Assembly: GCA_012523895.1 (NCBI GenBank)
Contig: JAAYSZ010000016.1
Location: forward strand, 1-49,565
Source of the DNA: Erysipelotrichaceae bacterium
GTDB taxonomy: Bacteria > Bacillota_I > Bacilli_A > Erysipelotrichales > Erysipelotrichaceae
Reading direction: 5' to 3'
DNA length: 49,565 nucleotides
This document shows positions 1 through 9,579 of the stretch, one piece after another (positions within the stretch are counted from its first letter, which is position 1; every line of letters starts with the position of its first letter). Both the position numbers and the translations under genes were made by a program. The notes under the pieces are model-generated. The model did not search any database and was not told the origin of the DNA. It saw only the letters and a program-made list of their open reading frames with translations.

Positions 1-49
1 ATATTATATTTATGAATCAAAAAAGATCTTTGAAAATTTATTACTTGAA

Positions 50-1219
50 CTAGTTAATAAACTCTACATTAGGATTATTAAGAATAAAGAAAATATATCT
101 GCAAAGTTTAGCAGCACAATGTCCTAAAGCATTGTAATGAGATTTATTTTCAGAGCGTTTCTTATTATAGTAATCTTTCATTTTAGAGGGATATTTGCGC
201 ATATTATTAGCAGTCCAAATTAAAGCATAACGAAGTAATCTATTACCACGTTTAGACATACGAGTGGATTTAGCTTCCCAAGTACCTGATTGTCTTACTT
301 TAGGATCAAGTCCAGCAAATGCAATTAATTTCTTATCAGAGCTAAAACGGTTTATACTAATAATGGCAGATATGATGTAGGCAATTTCAATTGAGTTAAT
401 ACCCTTTATTTGATGTAAAGGCGAATTGATAATAGTGTGGTGGCTATTAATGATAGACTCAACTTCATCAATCTGCCTTTCAATTGATTCTAAAGATTCT
501 ATAGATTGTTTAATTTTAAGAGCTAAACCAATTGAATTAAAACCAATAGATGATTTAGCGGCTTCTTTAATTTTAATAACCATAGATTCTTTATACCTAC
601 CCTTAGAAGCTTTCTTAGCAATATTAACAAGATGGTCTATTCTAACATCGCTAATTAATTTAGCAGTAGGAAATTTCTTAAGAATAGCTCTAAGACCCAT
701 TGTATGGAGAGTACCTTTGGGAATAGTTGTTTGTAGTTCTGGGAAAACTCTATCAAGATAGCTAGTTAATTTAATTTTTAATCTAGTAGAAGATTCTATT
801 AAGAAATGTCTTTGAAGACATAATTCTTTAAGTTCATTATTATAGAATTCTTCTTCTAATAAATGTTTGTGTTCAAGTAATAAAAAGTTAGCGATGACAC
901 GAGAATCGATATTATCGTTTTTCGTATCACGAATAGAAATTTTTCTAAAACGAGAAATTTGAATAGGGTTAACTAAAACACATTTCCAATTATTCTCGTT
1001 TAGGAAGTTAAATAAAGGAAGATGATAGTGAGCAGTGGATTCGAAACCAATAACAACATCTTCTTTGTTTAACATAGATAAATTCGATAATAATAAATTG
1101 AAACCTTTGATATTATTATCGAAAAGAAGAGAGTTGACTATCAGTTCACCAGAAGATGAATCAAGGATAGAAGCGACATGTTCAAATTTAGCAATGTCAA
1201 TGCCAACAAAATAGGTCAT
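50..1219 (-). CDS. IS110-family transposase (DEDD/serine recombinase)
   Basis: This 389-residue protein is of full family length and appears intact. The N-terminal RuvC-like DEDD domain starts with FVGIDIAKFEHVA (first Asp), followed by GFESTAHYH (Glu) and a DTKNDNIDSR segment supplying the late Asp residues. The C-terminal transposase_20 domain holds an IKGINSIEIAYIISA helix-hairpin-helix-like stretch and the RQSGTWEAKSTRMSKRGN block, whose Ser is the expected nucleophile. The start ATG is preceded by a clear AAGGCGG ribosome site. IS110 enzymes insert and excise DNA through a paired-loop guide RNA encoded next to the gene, and the region just upstream fits that. The element lies immediately upstream of, and divergent from, the glucosaminidase gene, so it may have altered that gene's promoter. 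Family assignment is secure; activity is inferred from the intact motifs. Confidence 0.95.
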   Translation of the reverse strand: MTYFVGIDIAKFEHVASILDSSSGELIVNSLLFDNNIKGFNLLLSNLSMLNKEDVVIGFESTAHYHLPLFNFLNENNWKCVLVNPIQISRFRKISIRDTKNDNIDSRVIANFLLLEHKHLLEEEFYNNELKELCLQRHFLIESSTRLKIKLTSYLDRVFPELQTTIPKGTLHTMGLRAILKKFPTAKLISDVRIDHLVNIAKKASKGRYKESMVIKIKEAAKSSIGFNSIGLALKIKQSIESLESIERQIDEVESIINSHHTIINSPLHQIKGINSIEIAYIISAIISINRFSSDKKLIAFAGLDPKVRQSGTWEAKSTRMSKRGNRLLRYALIWTANNMRKYPSKMKDYYNKKRSENKSHYNALGHCAAKLCRYIFFILNNPNVEFIN

Positions 1220-1235
1220 AATAAAAGACCGCCTT

Positions 1236-1400
1236 TCTAGAAACCTTGTCTAATTACTATGGCGATCTTATCTGTAACCTTGCGTGATATAAAGACACTG
1301 AGCCTATCCAACCATTAACAGATTCATAAGAACCCATAGCCTCAACCTCCAAAAAGTAGACAAACCACAGGAAAAAAATAAGAGTAAACATGGTTTCTAC
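1236..1400 (-). ncRNA. Candidate IS110 bridge (seek) RNA
   Basis: This non-coding segment precedes the transposase start and reads in the same direction. Two nested helices are visible: CTATGG/CCATAG (plus-strand positions 1257-1262 with 1334-1339) encloses a second helix, ATCTGT with ACAGAT. An internal loop of about 35 nt contains a short GTG/CAC hairpin. Nested helices with large internal loops are what IS110-group bridge RNAs show, where one loop pairs with the element ends and the other with the target. RNA ends and loop assignments are inferred. Pairing to the element junctions could not be tested because the far end is not resolved. Confidence 0.5.
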
Positions 1401-1476
1401 TTCATTCTATCAAAGGTTAGAAAGGAATATGATTTTATGTATGACAAGGTACATAATTATCATACAAGGGAAGTAA

Positions 1477-4470
1477 ATGAAGAAATTAATTAAATTATTA
1501 TTAAGTATTACAATCGCATTTACTGCTCTTGTAATAACAAATAAAGATGAAATAAAAGTAAATGCGGCTGTCGAATATAATTTATATCCAATGCATTGTT
1601 CAGCATTTGAAATTTCTGTTGTTAATGATAGTGGTGGATTTGATGTAAAAGAATGCGTTGGCGATTTTTATACTGCAAAGAGTAAAATGTATTCTTATGG
1701 TAATGATGCAGTTGTTAGACATTATGCTAGTTTAAGTCCTACAAAAATTATTGCGATGGTTTCTGGTGTTGCAGTATCTTATCCTTTTAGAAGTGGTAAA
1801 AATACTACTAATATTTATCAATATATAAATAATTCTGGAAAAAGGACATATCTTACAATGCATAGAGAAATGGCTTATTTCTCTACAGAATCTTATGATA
1901 ATGGAAATGGAAAAGCATATATAAATATAACTGGATTTGAAGGTTATATTGAATTAAAAGAAGTTGATTTAGTTCCTACTAAATTTATAAATAATCAAAT
2001 ACCTTTATATTTAGGTGGAAATGATACAACAGGTAAAAATGAATACCCATTTTATACAAGAATTTATCAATCGTTTTTTACAGTTGTACAAAATGGAAAT
2101 TATAGAGATTTAGTTTATATAGCCCATAGTGGTTGGTCTAAAGATACATGGCCTGCAAAATATCAATTTGTGGTTGGACCTGCGGCAGATTGGATGCAGA
2201 CAGGAGCTATTTATTATAGTTACAATGGCTATGATTTTTATAGTGATCAATCTTATAAAAACAAAGTAAATACATATTATAGTTATTATATGTTTTTACC
2301 TTTAAGAACTAAGAGTAGTATACCAGCTGATGCTTATAATAATTTCTTAAGTAGAAAAGGTATTGATGGTTATTCAAAGCTTTATAATCAAGGCCATACC
2401 TTTGTAAATAATCAAAATACTTATGGTGTAAATGCAGCATTAGTATTTGCGATGGCTTGTCTAGAATCTAATTATGGTAGAAGTAGATTTGCGATGGATA
2501 GAAATAACTTATTTGGTTGGTCAGCTTTTGACTCAGATCCTAATCAAGCAGCTACATTTAGGTCTATTGAACAAGCAATTGCAGAACATATGTCTATAAA
2601 TCTTAGGGGTTTTATGGATATTAAAGATGTTAGATTTTTTGGTATGCATTTAGGTAATAAGGGCTCTGGTGTAAACGTATTGTATGCAGCGGATCCTTAT
2701 TGGGGATATAAAATAGCCGCAATAGCTTATGAATTAGATAAATCATCAAATAATTACAATGGAAATCTAACAGATTTTAATAAATATAATCTTGGTAAGG
2801 TTAATACATATAATACTTCTGTATACAGAGGTAATAGCTTTGGTAGTGGAGAGCTATTTAAAACTGCTTATGGAGCTACTTATCAAGAAAATTATATTGT
2901 ACCAATACTTTCTCAAGAGGGATCTTTTGTAAAGGTACAAAGTCATAATGGAATTAGAAATGATAATAGTATTATTTATCATAAAGTATCAAATAAAATT
3001 GTTTCTGGTGAACAATATTTATGGGATAAGAGTATTGGGTATATTGAAGCTAAATTTATTGATGGAATTAATACAAAGATAAATTTAAATATTGGTAATG
3101 AAGCTACAGGTGAATTTGAATTTAATATAAGTGAATTTACTTTTAAAGATGAAAAACTCACTGTTTCTGGAAATGCTTATATGCCAGGAATATATGTAAC
3201 AGGTGAAAATACTGTTTCACAAAACTTAATTATTTATGATGATTTTTATAGAGAAACTGTAGTTAAGTTAATAAGCAATGTAACTGATAATGATAAGGTT
3301 AACTATAGTGGAGTAGATATAGATTTATCAAGTTTAGAAAGTGGAGATTACTTCTTTAGTGTAAGTACTGAATATAGTAAACATTTGGATAATAATAGGA
3401 ATTATTATATAAAAAATATTACTAATCTTCCTGAGGAGGTAAAAATAGGTTCTAAAACATATAGCTTTAGCTTAGTTAATGATTATGTGTTTATGAATAT
3501 AAAAGAAGAAGAGGTTGAGGTAGAACCTACACCAACACCAGATGTTAAAACTACTATTACTCAAGTAATAGAAAAATTTGAATATGCGGACGAAGCTAAA
3601 ACAATTGTGAATATTAAAGGTTTAGCATTTATTTCTGAAATTAATGCAGGGAATAATGATAATATTAAGCATCAATTAATACTTACAAATATGGAAACAA
3701 ATGAAAGAATTGAAATTGATGCAACAACTTCTTCATTAAATAAACCTTTGAATTTAAATGATGGATATGAATATTCAAAAATTGTTTATGAAGCAAACAT
3801 AGATTTAAAAGAAATTCCATTAGGAGAATACACCATTAGAATTAATGTAAAAAATGGTGAAACTATCAAAGAGATATTTTTAACTAATATTTCTGAAGAA
3901 AATATACCTGCTGTTACTACTATTAATAATAAAACATACAGATTTACTCAAAAACAAAGCTATAGTTATAGATACGAATTGTCTGTTTATGAAAATGGAA
4001 TAAACTATGATTCTATTAAAAAACCTACTAGAAGAGATTCAATGATCGCTTATGAAAAATTAAATATTGAAAAAGGCGTGTTAAATTTTAAAGGTGTTTC
4101 TTGGATATATAACATTAATTATAAAGAAAGCGATAATCCATCATATAACTTGATATTATTGTCTAATGATGGGACAACAGTTACTTATCCACTTAAGATT
4201 AATAAATGTAGCTTTGATTATACAAAATTACTGAATTCTAAATATGATTATAGTAAGACTTGTTTTGATTCAAGTATTGATTTAAGTGAACTTAGCCCAA
4301 ATACTTACTTAATTTATATAGAGAACAGTAATGGCGAATATAAAGATATTTTTGAAATAAGCGATATTAATAGTCCAGAAATTAAAGAAACATTATTCGA
4401 TAATAAGACATATAGATTAAAGTTTAACAACACAAGATCTAGACTATCACTTACAATATCAGTAAAATAA
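1477..4470 (+). CDS. Secreted glucosaminidase-domain protein with C-terminal repeat modules
   Basis: This 997-residue protein is predicted to hydrolyse the GlcNAc-MurNAc linkage of peptidoglycan outside the cell. A signal peptide occupies about residues 1-30 (KKLIKLLLSITIAFTALVI). An SH3-like N-terminal region follows to about 290. The glucosaminidase domain covers about 295-425, with the expected catalytic Glu at E330 in MACLESNYG and the typical NNLFGWSAFD segment downstream. The C-terminal part has three related beta-rich modules of about 130 residues, each ending near a K-T-Y-x-(F/L) motif, with a PTPTP linker between the first two. They probably bind the wall or a polymer, but I do not recognise the family. 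ATG was chosen behind an AAGGGAAG ribosome site. The gene is monocistronic and convergent with the PASTA protein. IS110 sits directly upstream. Confidence 0.88.
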   Translation: MKKLIKLLLSITIAFTALVITNKDEIKVNAAVEYNLYPMHCSAFEISVVNDSGGFDVKECVGDFYTAKSKMYSYGNDAVVRHYASLSPTKIIAMVSGVAVSYPFRSGKNTTNIYQYINNSGKRTYLTMHREMAYFSTESYDNGNGKAYINITGFEGYIELKEVDLVPTKFINNQIPLYLGGNDTTGKNEYPFYTRIYQSFFTVVQNGNYRDLVYIAHSGWSKDTWPAKYQFVVGPAADWMQTGAIYYSYNGYDFYSDQSYKNKVNTYYSYYMFLPLRTKSSIPADAYNNFLSRKGIDGYSKLYNQGHTFVNNQNTYGVNAALVFAMACLESNYGRSRFAMDRNNLFGWSAFDSDPNQAATFRSIEQAIAEHMSINLRGFMDIKDVRFFGMHLGNKGSGVNVLYAADPYWGYKIAAIAYELDKSSNNYNGNLTDFNKYNLGKVNTYNTSVYRGNSFGSGELFKTAYGATYQENYIVPILSQEGSFVKVQSHNGIRNDNSIIYHKVSNKIVSGEQYLWDKSIGYIEAKFIDGINTKINLNIGNEATGEFEFNISEFTFKDEKLTVSGNAYMPGIYVTGENTVSQNLIIYDDFYRETVVKLISNVTDNDKVNYSGVDIDLSSLESGDYFFSVSTEYSKHLDNNRNYYIKNITNLPEEVKIGSKTYSFSLVNDYVFMNIKEEEVEVEPTPTPDVKTTITQVIEKFEYADEAKTIVNIKGLAFISEINAGNNDNIKHQLILTNMETNERIEIDATTSSLNKPLNLNDGYEYSKIVYEANIDLKEIPLGEYTIRINVKNGETIKEIFLTNISEENIPAVTTINNKTYRFTQKQSYSYRYELSVYENGINYDSIKKPTRRDSMIAYEKLNIEKGVLNFKGVSWIYNINYKESDNPSYNLILLSNDGTTVTYPLKINKCSFDYTKLLNSKYDYSKTCFDSSIDLSELSPNTYLIYIENSNGEYKDIFEISDINSPEIKETLFDNKTYRLKFNNTRSRLSLTISVK

Positions 4471-4471
4471 T

Positions 4472-4501
4472 AAAATCGATTAGATAATTCTAATCGATTT
4501 T
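4472..4501. terminator. Bidirectional intrinsic terminator
   Basis: A perfect 13-bp stem (4472-4484 with 4489-4501) has a TAAT loop and is flanked by A and T runs on both sides. It separates the convergent glucosaminidase and PASTA genes, so it can serve both. Confidence 0.85.
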
Positions 4502-4505
4502 TATT

Positions 4506-6521
4506 TTATCCACCATATATTTGTATTGTAAATGAAGTTGAGCAATCTATTTCATTACCGCTTTGATCTCCTGGAGATATGTCTTTAATAATTCCATTAT
4601 ATTTATTTGGATTATTAACTTCACCTTCAAGTTTAATGAAATTTAAATTAGTGAAATCCTTAAATGCACTTTGAACTTTTCCTTTGGCTTCATCATAATC
4701 AGCACCCTTATATATATCGTACATTGATGGTTGTGTTGGAGGAACAGTGCATTTTTTAATCTCAGGTGTTGGCGTTGGAGTAGGTTCTGGTCCCATAGAA
4801 ACTACTAAATTTATAGTTGTATTTGGCTCAACTTTACTTCCTGCCGCAATGTCTTGAGAAATAACTTGATTAGCTGGAGTACTACTATGGTATGTTGCTG
4901 TTTGATTAATTCTAAGATTATCTGTAGTACAAGAATTAACTGTACATGGTTTTGTTGAACCTACATAGTTTTTAACTGTAATAGGTTGACCTTTTGACAC
5001 ATTACAACTAATTGCTTTACCACTTAGTGAACAACTAACTATATTTCCACTAACTATATTATCATCTAGAACATCAGCTCTAGTTATGCTATATCCAGCA
5101 CCCTGTGAATTTGCAGTATTGATTTGACTAAGTATTGAACTATAAGGCTTATTTTTAAATGAATTTACATCAACAGTATATTTACCTTTAGATACAACAT
5201 AATTTATTGATGACCCTTCTGGATAAGAGCCTGTATCATTTGAAATTAATGTTCCACTAGCTCTATTATCATCATATCTTTCCGATTTACTACCAACTTT
5301 TAAACCTAAACCAGTAATATATGTTTTAAAATCATTTTCACTAGTTCCAGCTTTATTAGTAACGTTTATTGTTTTACCTCTGGCTACTTTTATATATACC
5401 TTAGTACCAGGAGCTACTAAAGTTTGAGAAGTAACTACTTTTCCATTAATTGTTTGAGATAGTATTGTACCTATGACACTTGATGATTCTTCAGTACTTA
5501 CTTCATATTGGATTTTTGCAGAAGAATTAAATGTTTTATTTAAACTATTTATATAACTTTCAAAATCTGATTGTTTTTTATTTGTATAGTTATCGATTGG
5601 TACAAGTCCTTTTGATACATTAAATTTTACAACAGTACCAGTAGCTATTGTTCCTGTACTAGGAGAATTACTAACTATTAAACCTTCAGAAATCTTACCA
5701 TCATACACTTCAGTAAATGATGATTTTAGGTTATTGTCTTTTATCCATGTTTCAGCTTCTTTTTTACTTTTTCCAGTAAAGTCCATTGCGGTTACACCTT
5801 TACCTGAAGAAATAGTTACAGTAACTTTGCTTCCAGTTTTTATCTTTGTGCCAGCTTTTGGTGTTTGAGAAATTACTTTTCCACTAGCTATTGTATTTGA
5901 AGCTTGTTCTATAAAAGAAACAGTAATTTTATTAGTTTTTGCCCAAGCTTGAATATTTGTTTTTGTATAATCTTTTAAATCTGGCATATCTATTTCAGTG
6001 CCTTCAATATCATCACCTAAGGATATTGTAATAAGTATAAGTGCACTTCTAGGTTGATTATTATCTGTAACATTTAATCCAACAAATTTACCTTTTTCAG
6101 TATTATCTGATTGTATATATTCAAATTCAAAATTTGTAAATAAATTTTCTTCGAACCACTTTTCTATTTCATCTTCTGTTTTATTAGTGAAATCAGGAAT
6201 TGTAACAATATAATCAGGATCTTTACCATCAGATATTGTAATAATTAAGATTTCATCTTTTTTTATTACATTTTCTGGTTCTATAGATTGTCTTATGACA
6301 TAATCTTTTTCTATTTCTTCACTAAATTCGTGACTTATTTCATATTTTTCTTCATCTATTTTACTTTCAATAATCCATGATTCAACTTCAGATAAGGTCA
6401 TATTAGTAAAATCAGGAACTTTTATATTAGGAGTTAACAAAAATATTACACTTAGCAAAACTATGGTTGCTAATAAAGTAATAGCAGTAATACTTAATAT
6501 AAGAGTTTTTTTGTTTTTCAT
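4506..6521 (-). CDS. Membrane-anchored multi-PASTA protein without kinase
   Basis: This 671-residue protein has a short cytoplasmic N-terminus (MKNKK), one transmembrane segment (about residues 6-30) and an extracellular tail of about nine PASTA-like units of 65-80 residues. Each unit starts near a (V/I)xDFTxxxxxExxxW pattern and ends near a (V/I)SxGxx beta strand. PASTA units normally follow a Ser/Thr kinase (PrkC/Stk) or sit on penicillin-binding proteins and sense peptidoglycan or lipid II. No kinase, transpeptidase or hydrolase domain is visible here. The last three units carry cysteines that may form disulfides, and a PTPTPTP linker precedes the final unit. The start is the ATG at 6521, behind an AGAGGT ribosome site. 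An in-frame ATG nine codons upstream has none. The gene is divergent from tex. Confidence 0.85.
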   Translation of the reverse strand: MKNKKTLILSITAITLLATIVLLSVIFLLTPNIKVPDFTNMTLSEVESWIIESKIDEEKYEISHEFSEEIEKDYVIRQSIEPENVIKKDEILIITISDGKDPDYIVTIPDFTNKTEDEIEKWFEENLFTNFEFEYIQSDNTEKGKFVGLNVTDNNQPRSALILITISLGDDIEGTEIDMPDLKDYTKTNIQAWAKTNKITVSFIEQASNTIASGKVISQTPKAGTKIKTGSKVTVTISSGKGVTAMDFTGKSKKEAETWIKDNNLKSSFTEVYDGKISEGLIVSNSPSTGTIATGTVVKFNVSKGLVPIDNYTNKKQSDFESYINSLNKTFNSSAKIQYEVSTEESSSVIGTILSQTINGKVVTSQTLVAPGTKVYIKVARGKTINVTNKAGTSENDFKTYITGLGLKVGSKSERYDDNRASGTLISNDTGSYPEGSSINYVVSKGKYTVDVNSFKNKPYSSILSQINTANSQGAGYSITRADVLDDNIVSGNIVSCSLSGKAISCNVSKGQPITVKNYVGSTKPCTVNSCTTDNLRINQTATYHSSTPANQVISQDIAAGSKVEPNTTINLVVSMGPEPTPTPTPEIKKCTVPPTQPSMYDIYKGADYDEAKGKVQSAFKDFTNLNFIKLEGEVNNPNKYNGIIKDISPGDQSGNEIDCSTSFTIQIYGG

Positions 6522-6625
6522 AAAATTACCTCTAAAAAAGTATAGCATTATTTAACTTAAAAATATAGTTTACTTAAGTATTATTTGAAGTGTTTATGAT
6601 ATTATTAATGTTAGGAGATTTTATT

Positions 6626-8746
6626 ATGGAACAATTAATATTACCAATAGCAAGTGAATTAAAAATAAAAAAAGAACAAGTAGAAAGTACTTTGAAATTA
6701 TTAGAAGAAGGAAATACTGTTCCTTTTATAGCAAGATATAGGAAAGAAATAACAAAAGGTTTAGATGAAGAACAAATATTATTTATTCAAAAACAGTATG
6801 AATATCAAGTTAATTTATATAAAAGAAAAGAAGATGTTATAAGATTAATAGAAACTCAAGGTAAATTAACTGAAAAGTTAAAAAAGGAAATACTTGAATG
6901 TGATCAACTATCTAAGGTTGAAGATATTTATAGACCTTATAAACAAAAAAGAAAAACAAGAGCAAGTGACGCTATTGCAAAAGGATTGGAGCCTTTATCT
7001 AACTATTTATTAAATTTAAAAGGTAAGGCTAATATTGAAGAAGAAGCTAAAAAATATATTAATGAAAAAGTTGAAACTGTAGATGAAGCTATACAAGGCG
7101 CTAAAGATATTATTGCTGAAATTGTTAGTGATAATGCAAAATTAAGATGGAGAGTAAAAGAATCTATTGTTAAGTATGGATTTATAAATACTAAGAAAAG
7201 AAAAAATGCAGAAGATGAAAACTTAACATATAAGATGTATTATGATCGATCTGAGAAAGTTGCTTTTATTGCTAATCATAGAGTTATGGCTATAGATAGA
7301 GCAGAAAAAGAAAAGATAATTAGTGTAAGTTTTACTTATGATGTTGAATATTTAGAAAATTATGCAATAAGAGGATTTGCTAGAAATAAAGATTCTAGTT
7401 CTTTTGATTTAGTTGTTGAAGCTATTAAAGATGGATTAACAAGACTTTTATTTCCTAGTGTTGAAAGAGAAATAAGAGGTGATTTAACAAAGAAGGCTCA
7501 AGAACAATCAATTGATATATTCTCATTAAATTTGGAAAAATTATTACTTCAACCTCCTGTAAGAAGTAGCTGTGTTTTAGGATTTGATCCAGCTTATAGA
7601 ACAGGATGTAAACTTGCAGTTGTAGATGGTACAGGCGCATTAAAAAAGATAGATGTCATATATCCTCATCCTCCTATAAATAAGGTTCTAGAATCTAAAA
7701 ATAAATTACTTAAATTAATAAAAGATTATGATATAAGAATAATTGCAATTGGAAATGGTACTGCAAGTAGAGAATCAGAAAAATTTGTATCTGAATTAAT
7801 AAAAGAGAATGATTTAAATATAAGCTTTACTATAGTATCTGAAGCAGGAGCATCTGTATATAGTGCAAGTGATATTGCAAGAGATGAATTTCCAGATTTA
7901 GAAGTGGAACAAAGATCAGCAATATCAATTGCAAGAAGATTGTTAGACCCATTATCAGAATTAATTAAAATAGATCCTAAAAGTATAGGTGTAGGTCAAT
8001 ATCAACATGATTTGCCTCAAAAACAACTTAATGAGCGCTTAGATTTTGCGATTTTAAAGTCAGTGAATCTTGTGGGTGTAGATTTAAATACTGCAAGCAA
8101 AGAGCTTTTAACCCATGTTTCTGGACTTAATAAAGGTATAGCATCATCTATAGTTTTACATAGAGGAGAAATAGGTAAGTTTAAAGATAGACAAGAATTA
8201 AAAAATGTAAAAAATCTTGGTGAAAAAACATTTGAACAATGTGCAGGTTTTTTAAGAATTAGTGATGGTAATGAACCGTTAGATAAAACATCAATACATC
8301 CTGAAAGCTATGACATTGCAAAAAAAATAATGAAAAAGTATGATGTTAAAAAATTAGGTGAAAGTATAGATGTTAATGTAGAAAAATTAAGTGATGAATT
8401 AAAAGTTGATAAATATACTATTAAAGATATTGTAGATAGTATTAATCAACCTTTAAGAGATTATAGAGATAAGTATGATTCACCACTATTAAGACAAGAT
8501 GTACTTGAATTAAGTGATTTAAAAGTTGGTGATAAATTAAGTGGAACAATTAGAAATGTTGTTGATTTTGGGGCATTTGTAGATATTGGATTAAGTGAGG
8601 ATGGCTTAGTTCATGTTTCTAAGATGAACAAAGCAAGAAATGTTCACCCTAGTGAAATAGTTTCAGTAGGGGATATTGTAGAAGTTTGGGTTAGTGCAAT
8701 TGATTTAGAAAGGGGTAAAGTTCAACTTAGTTTGATAAAAGTGTAA
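6626..8746 (+). CDS. tex: Tex family RNA-binding transcription accessory protein
   Basis: This 706-residue protein is of normal Tex length. An N-terminal helical region contains the family segment TVPFIARYRKEITKGLDEEQ. A YqgF/RuvC-like domain (about 320-450) includes LGFDPAYRTGCKLAVVD. Tandem helix-hairpin-helix motifs (about 490-600) include VNLVGVDLNTASKELLTHVSGL. A C-terminal S1 domain (about 635-705) includes GTIRNVVDFGAFVDIGL. Tex binds nucleic acid and affects transcription and stress tolerance; its exact role is unsettled. The start is ATG 6626 with an AGGAGA site; a longer in-frame start 12 codons upstream has none. The stop is two bases before the HAD phosphatase gene, so the two are co-transcribed. 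Confidence 0.95.
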   Translation: MEQLILPIASELKIKKEQVESTLKLLEEGNTVPFIARYRKEITKGLDEEQILFIQKQYEYQVNLYKRKEDVIRLIETQGKLTEKLKKEILECDQLSKVEDIYRPYKQKRKTRASDAIAKGLEPLSNYLLNLKGKANIEEEAKKYINEKVETVDEAIQGAKDIIAEIVSDNAKLRWRVKESIVKYGFINTKKRKNAEDENLTYKMYYDRSEKVAFIANHRVMAIDRAEKEKIISVSFTYDVEYLENYAIRGFARNKDSSSFDLVVEAIKDGLTRLLFPSVEREIRGDLTKKAQEQSIDIFSLNLEKLLLQPPVRSSCVLGFDPAYRTGCKLAVVDGTGALKKIDVIYPHPPINKVLESKNKLLKLIKDYDIRIIAIGNGTASRESEKFVSELIKENDLNISFTIVSEAGASVYSASDIARDEFPDLEVEQRSAISIARRLLDPLSELIKIDPKSIGVGQYQHDLPQKQLNERLDFAILKSVNLVGVDLNTASKELLTHVSGLNKGIASSIVLHRGEIGKFKDRQELKNVKNLGEKTFEQCAGFLRISDGNEPLDKTSIHPESYDIAKKIMKKYDVKKLGESIDVNVEKLSDELKVDKYTIKDIVDSINQPLRDYRDKYDSPLLRQDVLELSDLKVGDKLSGTIRNVVDFGAFVDIGLSEDGLVHVSKMNKARNVHPSEIVSVGDIVEVWVSAIDLERGKVQLSLIKV

Positions 8747-8748
8747 AC

Positions 8749-9552
8749 ATGAAAAATATTAAATTAATAGTTGGAGATTTAGATGGAACTTTAGTTATAA
8801 AGCACAATGATGCTTCTAGAAGGACTAGAGATGTAATATTAGAGTGTAAAAAAAGAGGTATATATTTTGGAATAGCTTCTGGTAGACAAACCGATGAATT
8901 AAATCTTTATAAAAGATGGGGGTTAGATGAAGACTTTGATCTTATTGTTGGTTTAAATGGATGTCAATTAAAAGATAATCTTTTAGATGTAGAAAAAGAA
9001 TATTTTGTGATGGAAGGTAAATATATTAAAGAAGCAATTGATGTAATGAGACCCTTTAAACATAATCCAATAATGTATGTTGGTAATATATTTTTAACAG
9101 GAGAAGTAAATGAACTTGTAGAAAAATCATTAGCTCATAGTGATAAAAAACTTGTAGTAGCTAAAGATGAAACTGATTTTTATAAAAATGATAATTATAA
9201 AATAATGTTTAGAGTAAAAGAAGAAGAAATGCCATCAATAGAAAAATATATAAAATCATTAAACTTAAAAAATATTAAAGCGTTTAAAACACAACCAGAT
9301 TTAATTGAATTTTCTAAGATAGATGTTGATAAAGCTATAACCATTTCTAAGTTTTGTGAAATGCATAATATAGATGTAAAAGATGTAATGACATTTGGTG
9401 ATACAACTAATGATAATGGAATGCTTAAATGGGCAGGTGTTGGAGTTTGTATGGCCAATGGAAGTGATGATACAAAAGCAATAGCTGATTATATATGTGA
9501 TGATGTACGTAATGATGGTTTAGCTAAATTTATTGAAGAAAATGTATTTTAA
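8749..9552 (+). CDS. Cof-type HAD hydrolase
   Basis: This 267-residue cytoplasmic phosphatase belongs to HAD subfamily IIB. The nucleophile motif is VGDLDGTLV near the N-terminus. The second motif, IASGRQTDE, follows at about residue 43. The C2 cap lies about between residues 85 and 190. The metal-binding motif is MTFGDTTNDNGML, followed by VGVCMANG. Members dephosphorylate sugar phosphates, flavin or pyridoxal phosphates, and the substrate cannot be read from sequence. The gene begins two bases after the tex stop, so it probably depends on translational coupling. It ends in a strong hairpin. Confidence 0.88.
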   Translation: MKNIKLIVGDLDGTLVIKHNDASRRTRDVILECKKRGIYFGIASGRQTDELNLYKRWGLDEDFDLIVGLNGCQLKDNLLDVEKEYFVMEGKYIKEAIDVMRPFKHNPIMYVGNIFLTGEVNELVEKSLAHSDKKLVVAKDETDFYKNDNYKIMFRVKEEEMPSIEKYIKSLNLKNIKAFKTQPDLIEFSKIDVDKAITISKFCEMHNIDVKDVMTFGDTTNDNGMLKWAGVGVCMANGSDDTKAIADYICDDVRNDGLAKFIEENVF

Positions 9553-9579
9553 AAGCCTTAGAGAAAAATCTAAGGCTTT
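9552..9579. terminator. Intrinsic terminator
   Basis: An 11-bp perfect stem (9552-9562 with 9569-9579) with a GAAAAA loop is followed by ATTTTT. It terminates the tex operon and overlaps the stop codon of the convergent membrane-protein gene. An A-rich flank on the other side makes it plausibly bidirectional. Confidence 0.85.

Larger units (their letters stand above)
1..1400 (-). mobile_element. IS110-family insertion sequence (ends not resolved)
   Basis: The span covers an intact IS110 transposase gene and the structured non-coding DNA upstream of it. IS110 elements lack long terminal inverted repeats, so the ends cannot be placed by eye. The transposase-upstream end is probably between about 1345 and 1440. 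The other end is within the first 49 bases or outside the window. Coordinates are approximate. Confidence 0.55.

Noticed and set aside
426..761. Open frame on the plus strand inside the transposase gene
   Set aside because: It is antisense to a clear IS110 transposase, has no ribosome site and no recognisable domain.
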